NCBI GenBank assembly: GCA_001312505.1
Contig: BBDW01000003.1
Span: 186,001 to 250,000, forward strand
DNA length: 64,000 nucleotides
Direction: 5' to 3'
DNA from: Mediterraneibacter faecis JCM 15917
GTDB taxonomy: Bacteria; Bacillota; Clostridia; Lachnospirales; Lachnospiraceae
Shown: positions 18,490 through 28,377 of the stretch, in pieces
Layout of the letters: each line of letters begins with the position of its first letter
Numbering within the stretch: the stretch's first letter is position 1
The notes under the pieces: model-generated
What the model was told of the DNA's origin: nothing
The model's input: only the letters and a program-made list of their open reading frames with translations
Databases searched by the model: none
Translations under genes and position numbers: made by a program

Positions 18490-18577
18490 TGTTGTATGCT
18501 CTAAAAGACTTCTTAATCAAGCAGTTGGGAAGTCTCTTAGAACACACAACCTAAAACCGAAGAAAGGAGCGCAAGTT
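18490..18577 (+). repeat. Left end of the mobilizable element
   Basis: An inner dyad AGACTTC/GAAGTCT sits about 20 bases from the end, and AAAAGACTT recalls the AAAAGTC motif at the right end. AAAGGAG at 18563 serves the recombinase. The virD4 frame stays open through this stretch into the recombinase. Confidence 0.55.
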
Positions 18578-20478
18578 ATGAGAAAAAATGAGAAAATCAC
18601 AGCTCTGTACGAACGACTGAGCCGTGATGACTTTGGCAAAGATGATGACCAACAGCGTGAGAGCAATTCCATTTCCAATCAAAAGGCTATGTTGGAGGAG
18701 TTCGCCGCACGGCAGGGCTTTACAAACATTGTCCATTTCACGGACGATGGTATTAGTGGTACTTGCTTTGACCGTCCCGGATTTTTAGCAATGATGAAAG
18801 AAGTGGAAGCCGGGAATGTGGAGTACCTGTGTATCAAGGACATGAGCCGCATGGGTCGTGACTATCTGAAAGTCGGTCAGATTATGGAAATCTTGCGTCA
18901 GCGTGGCGTTCGCCTTATCGCCATCAATGACGGCGTGGACAGTGCCAGAGGGGACGATGATTTTACCCCCCCTTTCCGCAACATTATGAACGAGTATTAC
19001 GCCAGAGACACCAGCCGTAAAATCCGTTCCACTTTCCAGTCAAAAGGCAAGTCCGGCAAGCACCTCACAGGCACGGTCATTTACGGCTATCTCTGGAACG
19101 GAGCCAGAGACCAATGGTTGGTTGACCCCGAAGCCGCTGATGTGGTCAAGCGCATCTTTGCCATGACGATTGACGGCTACGGTCCGTATCAGATCGCCAG
19201 CAAACTGAAAGAAGAAAAAATCCTCATTCCGTCCGCTTACCTTGCCCAGCACGGCGAGGGTGTGAATAAAAACAAGACTTTCAAAGATGTGTACGGCTGG
19301 GGGGGTTCTTCCACCATCTGCAACATTCTTGAAAAGCGTGAATATCTGGGACACACCATCAACTTCAAGACTCGAAAGCACTTCAAGGACAAGAAAAGCC
19401 ATTATGTCCCGGAGGACGAATGGACGATTTTCGAGAATACCCATGAAGCTATCATTGACCAGCAGACCTTTGACCTTGTGCAGAAAATCCGTGGGAATGT
19501 CAGACGCTACCCGGACGGCTGGGGGGGCGAAGCAGCTCCCCTCACAGGCTTGCTTTATTGTGCCGATTGCGGCGGCAAGATGTATGTCCACCGTACCAAC
19601 AACGGCAAGCGTATTTCTCAATATACCTGTTCCCAATACAGCAAAGTCCCAGTTGGAAAGCTCTGCACGACACAGCACCGTATCAATGAAGATGTGGTAC
19701 TGTCCCTTGTTTCCGAAATGCTCAAAGCCATTGCAGAATATGCCAAGTATGACAGAGCCGAGTTTGTCCGTGTGGTGCAGGAAGCACAGTCCAGCCAGCA
19801 GACGGCAGAGGTCAGGAAACAGCGGACACGCCTTGCCACAGCAAAGCAGAGAGTTTCCGAGCTGGAAGTCCTGCTCTGCAAAATCTATGAGGACAACATT
19901 TTGGGAAAGCTGTCCGACAGCAGATACGCCACTCTGGACGCTCAATACGAAAAGGAACAGTCCGAGCTTACCGCTGAAATCTCTGCTCTGGAAAAGGCTA
20001 TCAGGAGCTATGAAACGCACGAAAAGAACGCTGACCGTTTTATCGCTCTGATTGATAAGTATGAGAACTTCGACAAGCTGACCATTGCCATGCTCAACGA
20101 GTTTATTGAGAAAATTCTTGTGCATGAGCGTGACCGCAAGGGCAGTATACAGACCACGCAGGAGGTAGAGATTTACTTCAATTTTGTTGGGCGTTTCGTT
20201 CCCCCCGGCGTTTGGAGAAGTGGAGCTGACCCCCGGAGGAATTGGAGGAAATCCGCAGGCGTGAGGAACGCAAGGACAGGCTTCATCAGAACTACTTGAA
20301 ACGGAAAGCCAGCGGAGTGCAGAAGCGATACGAGGACAAAATCAAGGGGGGGAGAAAAAAAGCAGAAATCGAAGCCAAGAAAGCCGCCATTCGTGCGGAG
20401 GATATTGCAAAGGGCGTATTCGTCCCTGTCAGCAGTTTACCGCAGAGAGAGCCAATGAAAGGAGTACAAACAGCATGA
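18578..20478 (+). CDS. Large serine recombinase (TndX/TnpX type)
   Basis: The ATG at 18578 (MRKNEKITALYERLSRDD) has AAGGAG upstream. The resolvase domain covers ~1-150 with catalytic Ser in YERLSRDD; the recombinase domain follows, then a zinc ribbon (LLYCADCGGKMYVH, CSQYSK), a coiled coil, and a DUF4368-like C-terminus. About 630 aa after repair. In-frame G/C runs add residues (DFTPPFRN, YGWGGSST, DGWGGEA); frame breaks occur near 20200 and 20231. It excises and integrates the element through the GG site. It reads in frame with the interrupted virD4 upstream. Confidence 0.9.
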
Positions 20479-20821
20479 ATATCACTTACACACAGAACGG
20501 AGATTATCTTATCCCGAACATTGTTATCCGCAAGAGCAAGCCCCCCTCGGACACTACGGCAGACTTCGCAAGGCGTATTTGGAAATGCACCGCCCGATAC
20601 TGTTCAATGAACTGGTGCTATCCGACAAGCTCTTTGAACATTGCGCCGAGATTGACGAAGCGGCACGAAACCGCATGGAACTGATCGTGCCGGAGCTGGC
20701 AAAACAGTACGGTGTGACCGAGCAACTGAAAGCTGAAAACCAAATGGAATGGGTGCGGCAGATGAACGCTTGCAAGGCACAGGCAGAGGAAGTTGTGAAA
20801 GCAGAATTGATTTATGATTGA
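20475..20821 (+). CDS. tnpV: TnpV-family transposon protein, frameshifted
   Basis: The ATG at 20475 overlaps the recombinase stop. It begins MNITYTQNGDYLIPN; the frame slips at the six-C run near 20541, where PLGHYGRLRKAYLEMHRP should follow. The second half (FNELVLSDKLFEHCAEID, QMEWVRQMNACKAQAEEV, KAELIYD) is typical TnpV. About 115 aa. TnpV genes regularly follow large serine recombinases; their role is not known, possibly in excision control. Confidence 0.85.
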
Positions 20822-20962
20822 GTGAGGAAGTCCGGGCAGAAAACTGTTCGGACTTTTCTCATATATTCCAAAGTTGCGGTAGAATTGTTCACGAGTTTTA
20901 TGGTACAATTTATGCGAATAAAGAAAACGGAAAATTAGAATCTAACAAGAGAATGTGGTTGT

Positions 20963-21040
20963 ATGAAAAAATCCATATTAGTATTTTGGGCAATCGTGTG
21001 TCTGTTACCTATTCAAAGGAGGTTTAAGAATTTCAAATGA
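20963..21040 (+). CDS. 25-residue hydrophobic leader peptide before the exporter genes
   Basis: The ATG at 20963 opens a short frame starting MKKSILVFWAIVCLLP and ending FKNFK, whose TGA overlaps the next ATG (ATGA at 21037-21040). The ribosome site of the next gene (AAAGGAGG) lies inside it. It could be a leader that couples translation, or the stub of a lactococcin-972-like precursor gene that is usually found here. Evidence is positional plus the signal-peptide-like look. Confidence 0.45.
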   Translation: MKKSILVFWAIVCLLPIQRRFKNFK

Positions 21041-23004
21041 AACATATAAGAAATATATTGCTGTTGATTACGATTATTTTTGCTTTTGTTATGCAAGCTG
21101 AAGTATATCAAAATATGCTCTGGAACTTTAATGGTGCTTATTATTTATCGTCCAGATACACAACTACTAATGACGATATGGATTCATTTTTAGCCAATGC
21201 AGAAGATACAGCTGAGAAGCATGGTGTTCATATTTTTTCGACTTTTAATCAGAGAGTTTCTAATTATCAGACAAGACTTTATATTTATGGTGATGATACC
21301 GTTGTTCGGGATAGTCTTAAAAGCACAATGGATATTGAGGAAAAAACATATACGGCTTTGATAGGTGGAATCACCGTAATAGAATTTGAAGATTTTAGAG
21401 AAGCAAAAAACACAGGCAATGGACAGGAAATAATGGTCAGCTATATCGGTGATGATGATGACATTATTGCCACATATCAAGATTTGGCAAAAGAATATTC
21501 TATATCGCAGCCAGAGTTTTGGCAATCAACCGAAACTGATATGATGTTCATTGTTTGGGGGGGCCTGGTTGCCATATTGATGATTGTACTTAATATGATT
21601 GAGGTGATACGCAGGCAAAAGGAAGTAGTTGTACGAGCTTCTCTGGGCGAAAATGCTGCTGTGATTGCTCTAAAAGCTGTAGTGGCTGATATGATTTCAT
21701 ATGCTGCATTATTCGTCTTAGCAAAGTTGCTTGTTTCTCAATTTATATCGGGAGCGTATGAAGATCATCTCATTTTGGCAGTGTATTGTGCCGGAGCAGT
21801 TCTTTCCGTAATTCCTTATGCTGCTTTTGTCCGCTTTGATGTAAAAAAAGCCTTTGCCAATGCTTCAGATAAAAAAGGTATGTTTTATCTTCTGAACGGT
21901 CTTAAAGTATTTGCTACTGCCATGACAATTTTTACAATAACTACAAATCTCAGTAGCATTCAAGGTAATTTACTTACAAACACTACTCTTTTAGAAAATC
22001 ATTATAATGATTATTATTTTGGAGTTATGCAGATTGAACCTCCTTTTGAAGAAAATGAGGAGGAATCCAAAGAGAGCAAATTTTGGAATGACCTTTACGA
22101 AAATGAATACAACACGATAAATCCGGTGGTCTGCATAGGCAGCCGGATAAGCGATACGGATAATTATATTTTTGTAAATCATAATGCCAGAGATATGCTA
22201 CAAGGGTTTTCTGATATGCTTACTGAAGATGATGAAAAAGAGGATATCGTGGTCTTCGTGCCAAAGGGAAGAAATGCGGAATCATACAAAGATATCGCAA
22301 AAGAGGAAATTGGCTCTCTTACCCAAAATGCAGAAGAACTGCGTGTTGTTTATAAAGAATATTCTGGCAGAGAACAATTTTATTATCTCAATTCGAACAG
22401 AGAAGAGGCTATTGACGGATTGTCAAGAGTAACAAATCCGATTGTGATTTATCAGGCAAATGAGGCTGTTGCTTTAAATGGAAGTTATATCGAAACAGGA
22501 ACATATAATGGTGAGGTAATCTACGGATGCGATGAAAGCACAATTCGCAGTGTTGCGAAAAAATATTCAGAACAGCTTGGTTCACACTATTTTATGCTGA
22601 CGAATGTCGGAGAGGATTACATTTATAGTCATAGTTTCCTCGTGAAACTGATTGGCTTTATAAGCTCTCTTTGCGTATTAGTATTGCTGTTAGATATCGC
22701 TATCATCATATCTGAAGTGAAAATGGAATTTAGACTTAATGCGATGGAAATCTCCCTCAAAAAGGTTTTGGGCTATCGCTTTTATGAAAGGCACAAAAGA
22801 TTTATTTCCGTTAATCTCTTAGAAAATATAGCCGTTGTGATATTGATTTGCATTGTTTCGATTTTTATATCTAACGCAAGTGTCGGGATTGCTTTACTGA
22901 TTGGAGCGTTGCTCACCATTATTGAAATGGCAATCATTTTCACAAATATTATGTGGGTTGAAAAAACAAATATCTCAAAGTCATTGAAGGGAGGATGTTT
23001 ATGA
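21037..23004 (+). CDS. DUF1430 bacteriocin-associated integral membrane protein (FtsX-like)
   Basis: This 655-aa protein has an N-terminal span, an extracellular domain of about 150 aa, three spans near residues 168-270 (MFIVWGGLVAILMIVLNMI; YAALFVLAKLL; ILAVYCAGAVL), a further span at about 290, a second extracellular domain, and three C-terminal spans. This is the plan of permeases paired with lactococcin-972-type exporters. GC is clearly lower than in neighbouring element genes, so it is acquired cargo. It overlaps the ATPase at 22995. It likely exports or gives immunity to a bacteriocin; no precursor gene was seen. Confidence 0.8.
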   Translation: MKHIRNILLLITIIFAFVMQAEVYQNMLWNFNGAYYLSSRYTTTNDDMDSFLANAEDTAEKHGVHIFSTFNQRVSNYQTRLYIYGDDTVVRDSLKSTMDIEEKTYTALIGGITVIEFEDFREAKNTGNGQEIMVSYIGDDDDIIATYQDLAKEYSISQPEFWQSTETDMMFIVWGGLVAILMIVLNMIEVIRRQKEVVVRASLGENAAVIALKAVVADMISYAALFVLAKLLVSQFISGAYEDHLILAVYCAGAVLSVIPYAAFVRFDVKKAFANASDKKGMFYLLNGLKVFATAMTIFTITTNLSSIQGNLLTNTTLLENHYNDYYFGVMQIEPPFEENEEESKESKFWNDLYENEYNTINPVVCIGSRISDTDNYIFVNHNARDMLQGFSDMLTEDDEKEDIVVFVPKGRNAESYKDIAKEEIGSLTQNAEELRVVYKEYSGREQFYYLNSNREEAIDGLSRVTNPIVIYQANEAVALNGSYIETGTYNGEVIYGCDESTIRSVAKKYSEQLGSHYFMLTNVGEDYIYSHSFLVKLIGFISSLCVLVLLLDIAIIISEVKMEFRLNAMEISLKKVLGYRFYERHKRFISVNLLENIAVVILICIVSIFISNASVGIALLIGALLTIIEMAIIFTNIMWVEKTNISKSLKGGCL

Positions 23005-23612
23005 TTATAATTCGTGGCTTAAATAAAGCATTTGGAGAGAAAATAATTTTCTCTAACTTTAATTTAGAAATTCCGGATGGAAGTTTTGTAGTAATCAGCG
23101 GCGATAGCGGCAGTGGAAAAAGCACTTTACTCAATATGATTGGTGGTATCGAAAAACCGGATAGCGGCAGTATCATAATCGAAGGGCTGAATATTACCCG
23201 GCTTAAAAATAAAAACAGTTTTTTTGCGGATACAGTGGGGTTTCTTTTTCAGAATTTTGCACTGCTTGAAAATAAGACAGTTAAAGAAAATTTAAGTTTG
23301 ATTAAAAAATCAAGCCGAACTAAAGTATCACTTAAAGAAGCTCTTAATCGTGTGGGGGGGTTATCAAAGGAAGTTAACAAAAAAGTTTATCAGCTTTCCG
23401 GTGGTGAACAACAGAGAGTTGCTTTAGCTCGTCTTATGATGAAAAAATGTTCTGTTGTTTTGGCAGATGAACCTACTGGCTCACTTGACAAGAAAAATAG
23501 AGATATTGTTATGAGGTTATTGCACGAACTCAATGAAGAAGGTAAAACGGTTATCATTGTTACCCACGATCAGGGTATTATTGAAGATGAACCTTATGTT
23601 GTGAAAATCTGA
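22995..23612 (+). CDS. ABC exporter ATP-binding protein, lactococcin-972 group
   Basis: Motifs: Walker A SGDSGSGKSTL, Q-loop LFQNFALL, signature LSGGEQQRVALARL, Walker B VVLADEPTGSLD, and switch His VTHDQ. 205 aa, the short MacB-like form. The start is ATG 22995 or 23001; GGGAGG precedes both. It is coupled to the DUF1430 permease by overlap. The one G run near 23356 adds a Gly (RVGGLSK). It powers export or immunity together with the permease. Confidence 0.85.
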   Translation: MFMIIIRGLNKAFGEKIIFSNFNLEIPDGSFVVISGDSGSGKSTLLNMIGGIEKPDSGSIIIEGLNITRLKNKNSFFADTVGFLFQNFALLENKTVKENLSLIKKSSRTKVSLKEALNRVGGLSKEVNKKVYQLSGGEQQRVALARLMMKKCSVVLADEPTGSLDKKNRDIVMRLLHELNEEGKTVIIVTHDQGIIEDEPYVVKI

Positions 23613-23999
23613 GAGTACCTCTTAGAAATGTCTTGATCTACATTTTATATAATTTGGGTCAGAAGAAAATCCCTTTAGGAACTAAAGGGCGCACTTCTAT
23701 ACTCTCCTATCGGGAGTATGTGCGTCCTGCGGAGCTTCATTCTCTGTCAGCAGAAGAAAACTGCCCGACCGAGAAAGTTGCGTCACTTCGTTCCGTCAAG
23801 GTGGCTACACCCCCCCTTGCGCCGCTAATGCGGCTATCCCCCCTGTGGACTTGCCGTCCGCAAACAGCATAAAATGCTGTTCGCCGCCAGCAAGTTTGGA
23901 AAAATAAATACCGAAAATCAGACCGTTGACTGGTCGCACTATGCGAAAAGTTGACGGTCTTTTTTATCCCCCCAAAATCAAAAAAGGAGGTCAATCACA
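23613..23999. other. Non-coding region upstream of the mobilization genes, candidate oriT region
   Basis: No gene is supported. It contains two nested hairpins at 23671-23725 and a third dyad (AGACCGT/ACGGTCT followed by six T) at about 23918-23966, then AAAAGGAGG before the DUF3847 gene. Structured DNA directly before an accessory protein and a relaxase is where an origin of transfer is expected. Confidence 0.5.
23671..23725. other. Candidate oriT hairpins
   Basis: CCCTTTA/TAAAGGG forms one short hairpin. Next to it GCGCAC/GTGCGT encloses ATACTC/GAGTAT. The position 300 bases before mob genes and the imperfect dyad fit a MOBQ-type nick region. The nick site itself is not identified. Confidence 0.4.
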
Positions 24000-24360
24000 A
24001 TGACAAAACCGAAAACCCTTGACCAGCTCCGAGCCGAAAAGGAACGAGCTGAGACGCAGCTTGCACAGGAACAACACAAGCTGGAGCGTCTGGAGAATAG
24101 AAAGAAGTATCTGGAGAAAGGCGAACGCACCAAGCGCACCCACCGCCTTTGCAATCTGGGCGGCACGATTGAGAGCCTTGCCCCCGGAGGTCAAAGATCT
24201 CACACGCACCGAAATGACAGAGCTGATGGAACACATCTTTTCCCTGTCCGAAGTCCAGCGAGCCGTCCGTCACATGGCGATTACTCATATCAGCCAAGCA
24301 AACAGAGAAAAGGAGTTGAAAGCCGATGGCACTATTTCATCTGAGCGTCACGCAGACTAA
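24000..24360 (+). CDS. DUF3847 mobilization accessory protein, frameshifted
   Basis: The ATG at 24000 (MTKPKTLDQLRAEKERAE) has AAAGGAGG upstream. A coiled coil covers ~8-45, then YLEKGERTKRTHRLCNLGG, the DUF3847 hallmark. A five-C run at about 24183 replaces four and breaks the frame before EVKDLTRTEMTELMEH; the repaired gene ends at 24360, overlapping the relaxase start by 35 bases. About 119 aa. Members always precede MobA/MobL relaxases and probably bind oriT. Confidence 0.8.
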
Positions 24361-25833
24361 GCGAAGCGCAGGACAGTCCGCTATCGCTTCTGCCGCCTAC
24401 CGAGCCGGGGGGGAGCGATTGTATAGCGAGTATTACGGCGAATACAGCGACTACACCCGCAAGGGCGGCGTGATCTGCTCTGACATTCTCCTGCCGTCCC
24501 ATGCACCGCCCGAATACGCAGACCGCCAGACCCTATGGAACGCCGTGGAAAAAGCCGAGCGTGGAAAGAACGCCCAGCTTGCATACAGCTTTGACATTGC
24601 CTTGCAGAATGAATTTTCCCTTGAGGAAAACATCGCTCTTGCAAGGCAATTTTTATTGGAGAACTTTGTGAGCCGGGGGGCATGGTGGTTGACTTCGCCG
24701 TACACCAGCCAGACCGGGAGGACGGTGGCATACCAAATCCACATTTTCATGTGCTTTGCCCTATCCGCCCCATCGAGCAGAACGGCAAATGGGGGGGCTA
24801 AAGCAACGCCGGGTGTATGAGCTGGACGAGGACGGCAACCGTATCCGGGACCAGAACGGCGAGTTTGTTTTCAACGCCGTTCCCACTACCGACTGGGGGG
24901 GCAGTCCCGAAACGCTGGAATACTGGCGGCAGACATGGCAGAGTTATGCAACGCCAAGTTTGCGGAAAAGGGGGGGCTTGACGTTCGTATCGACCACCGA
25001 AGCTATGAGCGTCAGGGCGTAGAGCTTCTTCCCACCGTCCATGAGGGCGCAACCGTCCGGGCAATGGAGAAGAAAGGCATACGCACCGAGAAAGGCGAGT
25101 TCAATCGCTGGATCAGAGCGACCAATGCCGTTATCCGGGACATTAAGAAGAAAATCGCTCTCCTGTTTGATTGGATTGCCGAAGCAAAAGCGGAGCTTGC
25201 CAAGCCGCAGCACCCGACCTTGTTTCTCTGCTGAACGCCTATTACACCCAGCGCAGAGCCGGGCTTATTCGCAGAAAGGCAAGGTCAGCAATCTAAAGGA
25301 GATGAACGAGACTTTCAATTATCTCCGGGCAAACGGCATTTACTCCCTTGGAGATTTGGAACACCGTGTCAGCGAACACAGTGCTGCCACAGAGAGCTTG
25401 AAGAAAACGCTGGACGAACAGACCGCCCGAATGAAAGCAATTAAGCAGCTCTATGACAGCTCCGCTGCTTTCCAGAGCTTGAAGCCTGTCTATGACGGCT
25501 TGCAGAAAATCAAGTTTGAGAAGCCCAGAGCCAAGTACAAGGCAGAGCATGAAGCAGAACTGAAACAGTTCTACGCCGCCAGACGCAAGCTGACCGGAGA
25601 GTTCCCGGATGGCAAGGTGGATATGAAAAAGCTGACCGAAGAGTATGACGAGCTGGAACAGGCGCACAACACCACCTATGGCGAGTTTAAGACCGTCAGA
25701 GACGATTTACACCGCCTTTGGAAGGTCAAGTCATGCGTAGATACTGCCGCCCGTTTTAACGAACGCACAGAGGAACAAATGCACCAAAATCGACCCCCAA
25801 ACACGACAGAAAAAGGAGGATATATCCCGATGA
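24326..25833 (+). CDS. mobA: MobA/MobL (MOBQ) relaxase, multiple frameshifts
   Basis: It begins MALFHLSVTQTKRSAGQSA with the catalytic-Tyr region near SAAYRAG; the metal-binding motif NPHFHVLCPI follows after repair. Breaks at about 24675, 25214 and 25260, in-frame insertions near 24407, 24895 and 24971, and a further run near 24791 all lie at G/C runs. After the relaxase domain (~1-230) comes a coiled-coil tail (LKKTLDEQTARMKAIKQL). The repaired stop is TGA 25831-25833, overlapping the next ATG. It nicks oriT and pilots the strand into a host ICE channel. Confidence 0.85.
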
Positions 25834-26132
25834 AAAAATACGACTGGAAGAACGAATACAATCCCATCCGCAGAACGGCAAAACGCCTTTTGAGCGGAGA
25901 ACCTTTGAGCGATGGCAGACCGCTTTCCGACCTAATTGAGCTGGACGAACACGCCCGGAAATGCCTTGCCTTTGAAGCTACCCTCACCGACCGCCAGATT
26001 GATATGTTGCAGGAGTTGGGATATCTGCCTGTTATCACAAGGCAGTACGGCAAGGAATGTGCGAACTGCCCCTACACGCTGGACGAGCGTGAGCATGGCG
26101 TTTGCAGACGATGCGCTGTTTTCAAGAAGTAA
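25830..26132 (+). CDS. Hypothetical protein of the mobilization operon (100 aa)
   Basis: The ATG at 25830 (MKKYDWKNEYNPIRRTAKRL) overlaps the relaxase stop; AAAAGGAGG lies upstream. The C-terminal part holds a four-Cys pattern (CANC and CRRC), so a small zinc finger is likely. Similar proteins follow MobA in related elements. No function is known. Confidence 0.7.
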   Translation: MKKYDWKNEYNPIRRTAKRLLSGEPLSDGRPLSDLIELDEHARKCLAFEATLTDRQIDMLQELGYLPVITRQYGKECANCPYTLDEREHGVCRRCAVFKK

Positions 26133-26143
26133 GGAGGACGCCC

Positions 26144-28030
26144 ATGCAGTACACCCAAGCACAGATTGACCGGGCAAACGCCGTCAGTCTGGAAGATTTT
26201 CTCCGCACACAGGGAGAGACACTTATCAAAAGCGGACGGGAATACCGCTGGAAAGAACATGACAGCCTGACCGTCCGGGGAAACAAGTGGTTTCGCCACA
26301 GCCAGAGCAAGGGCGGTTATCCCATTGATTTTGTCATGGAGTTTTACGGAAAGTCCTTTCCCGAAGCCGTCCAGCTCCTGACCGGCGAAAGCGGCGAGGG
26401 GGCAGAGCGAAGCCAGCACAGCACCGCCCACAGCGTTTCACTTGCCCTTGCACAACAGAACAGCCGACAGAGCAATCCAATATCTCACAGAAAGCCGAGG
26501 TCTCAACAAAACGCTTGTTGAGACTTTTCTTCTTTCCGGGGATATTTACGAGGACGCAAAGCGGCACAATGTTGTGTTTGTCGGCAGAGACCGAAGCGGT
26601 ACGCCGAGATACGCCCATGTGCGAGGAACGGCAGACCCATTCAGACAGGACATTGCCGGGTCTGACAAATCCTATCCGTTCCGCTATGAGGGAAACGGCA
26701 ACCAGCTCTTTGTCTTTGAAGCACCGATAGACCTTTTATCCTTTATCTGCCTATATCCGCAAGACTGGCAGACAAGGAGCTATCTTGCCCTGGGCGGCGT
26801 TTCTGGCAAAGCACTTGACCGTTTCCTTTCTGAACGCAAGGACACCCGAAAAGTGTTCCTCTGCCTTGACAGCGACACCGCAGGAAGCGAAGCCTGTACC
26901 CGACTGGCACAGTCCATTCCCGGCGAGATCGCCGTCATTCGCCTTGTCCCGGCAAGGAAAGACTGGAACGATGTTCTCCGTCAGCAAGGGGGGGACATTC
27001 CCAGCCGCAAATTCATAGCCGAGACAATCACGCTGCGAGAGCTGCCCACCGCCCAGCCTGTCCCCATGCTCCGCATGGCAGATGTGGAGCTGACGAGCGT
27101 GGATTGGCTATGGTTTCCGTATATCCCCCCCTTTGGAAAGCTGACCATCATACAGGCAACCCCCCCGGCGAGGGCAAGACCTACTTTGCCATGCGTCTTG
27201 CGGCGGCTTGCACCAACCGAAAGCCTTTACCCGGTATGGAGACCCTTGAGCCTTTCAACATCATCTACCAGACCGCAGAGGACGGTCTGGGCGATACCGT
27301 CAAGCCCCGACTGATGGAAGCGGAAGCAGACCTTGAAAGAGTGCTTGTCATTGACGATAGGGACACACCGCTGACCCTTGCCGATGAGCGCATAGCAAGG
27401 GCAATCAGGGAAAACAACGCAAGGCTTGTTATCATTGACCCGGTACAGGCGTTTCTGGGCGCAGATGTGGACATGAACAGAGCAAACGAGGTGCGCCCGA
27501 TATTCCGCAGTCTGGGAGACATTGCACAGGCTACCGGGTGCGCTATCGTGCTGATCGGACACCTGAACAAAGCCGTAGGAACGCAAAGCACCTACCGGGG
27601 ATTGGGGTCTATCGACATTACGGCGGCAGTCCGCAGTCTGCTTTTTATCGGCAAGCTGAAGGACAGCCCCCCCACAACGAGGGTGCTTATCCATGAGAAA
27701 AGCTCCCTTGCGCCGCCCGGACAGTCCCTTGCCTTTTCTCTGGGAGACGAGAAAGGCTTTGAATGGATAGGAGCTTATGACATTACCGCTGACGAGCTTC
27801 TTGCCGGGACAGACACCGCCAAGACCGAGAGCAAGACCGCACAGGCGCAAATGCTCATTCTGGAACTGCTGGCAGATGGAAAGCGTATGCCAAGTGCAGA
27901 GCTGGAAAAGACGGTCAATGAGCGTGGGATTTCCTCACGCACCATGAGAACGGCAAAGAGCCGTATCGGGGGGGACAGACTTGTGACCGAGAAAGACGGC
28001 ACAGCATGGGTCTGCTATCTCCGAGACTGA
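26144..28030 (+). CDS. Primase-helicase: DUF3991/Toprim fused to RepA-like AAA ATPase
   Basis: The ATG at 26144 (MQYTQAQIDRANAVSLEDFL) has AAGGAGG upstream. The primase half shows HDSLTVRGNKWFRHS, FEAPIDLLSFICLY, YLALGGVSGKALDRFL and VFLCLDSDTAGSEAC. The ATPase half has the Walker A region NPGEGKTYFAMRLAAA, ARLVIIDPVQAFLG and AIVLIGHLNK, as in RepA/DnaB-type helicases; a short wHTH ends it. Breaks: five Gs for four at about 26398 and a missing G at about 27158. About 625 aa. It probably replicates the excised element. Confidence 0.85.
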
Positions 28031-28172
28031 CAACAGGAACACGGCAAGCGTGGCAAAGACGGCAAGGTTTTTATAGATACCTTAATGTTGCCGCCTTGCC
28101 TTGTTCCCTCATACCGACATCGCCCGATAATGAACAGTCACCGGGCATTTTTCATTTACAGGAGGACTTTGA

Positions 28173-28331
28173 ATGAACAATACCGCAACCAACACCGCCA
28201 CTTGCCCTACTGTCAGAAAGCAGATTGGCAAGACCACCTATATCGTCCGTGTGCATTTCAGCCAGACCGCAAAAGAGACGATGGAGGACAAAATCAAGCG
28301 TCTGCTTCGTGAAGAAGTCCGCAAAATGTGA
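28173..28331 (+). CDS. tnpW: TnpW-like small transposon protein (52 aa)
   Basis: The ATG at 28173 has GGAGG upstream. The protein contains VRKQIGKTTYIVRVHFS and KETMEDKIKRLL, the compact TnpW pattern. It is the last gene before the right end, as in related elements. The 140 bases before it carry a GGCAAGG/CCTTGCC dyad that may end the primase-helicase transcript. Role unknown. Confidence 0.75.
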   Translation: MNNTATNTATCPTVRKQIGKTTYIVRVHFSQTAKETMEDKIKRLLREEVRKM

Positions 28332-28377
28332 CTTCTTTGTGAATTTGATGAAAAAGTCCTTGACTTTTCGTCTCTGG
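28332..28377 (+). repeat. Right end of the mobilizable element
   Basis: It contains GAAAAAGTCC and GACTTTTC facing each other and ends in GG at 28376-28377, immediately before the resumed virD4 codons. The dyad likely binds the recombinase. Confidence 0.6.

Larger units (their letters stand above)
18490..28377 (+). mobile_element. Integrative mobilizable element with large serine recombinase, inserted in virD4
   Basis: Joining 18489 to 28378 restores the VirD4 reading frame (LAAGKTAKS), and GG is present at both joints (18488-18489 and 28376-28377), so GG is the likely crossover dinucleotide. Genes: large serine recombinase, TnpV, leader peptide, DUF1430/ABC exporter, DUF3847, MobA/MobL relaxase, primase-helicase, TnpW. 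This is the Tn4451/Tn5397-related plan. GC is about 50%, between ICE-A and ICE-B. The element has its own mobilization genes but no secretion channel. Confidence 0.85.

Noticed and set aside
19040-20125. 361-residue open frame on the minus strand
   Set aside because: It lies fully antisense to the well-recognised serine recombinase and has no ribosome site or known motif.
23633-23994. Short open frames in the gap before the mobilization genes
   Set aside because: No ribosome site or family, and the gap is full of hairpins; more likely oriT.
18490-28377. Reading the nested element as Tn916-like
   Set aside because: It has a large serine recombinase, TnpV and TnpW, not a tyrosine integrase; the Tn916-like integrase is at the far right and belongs to ICE-A.
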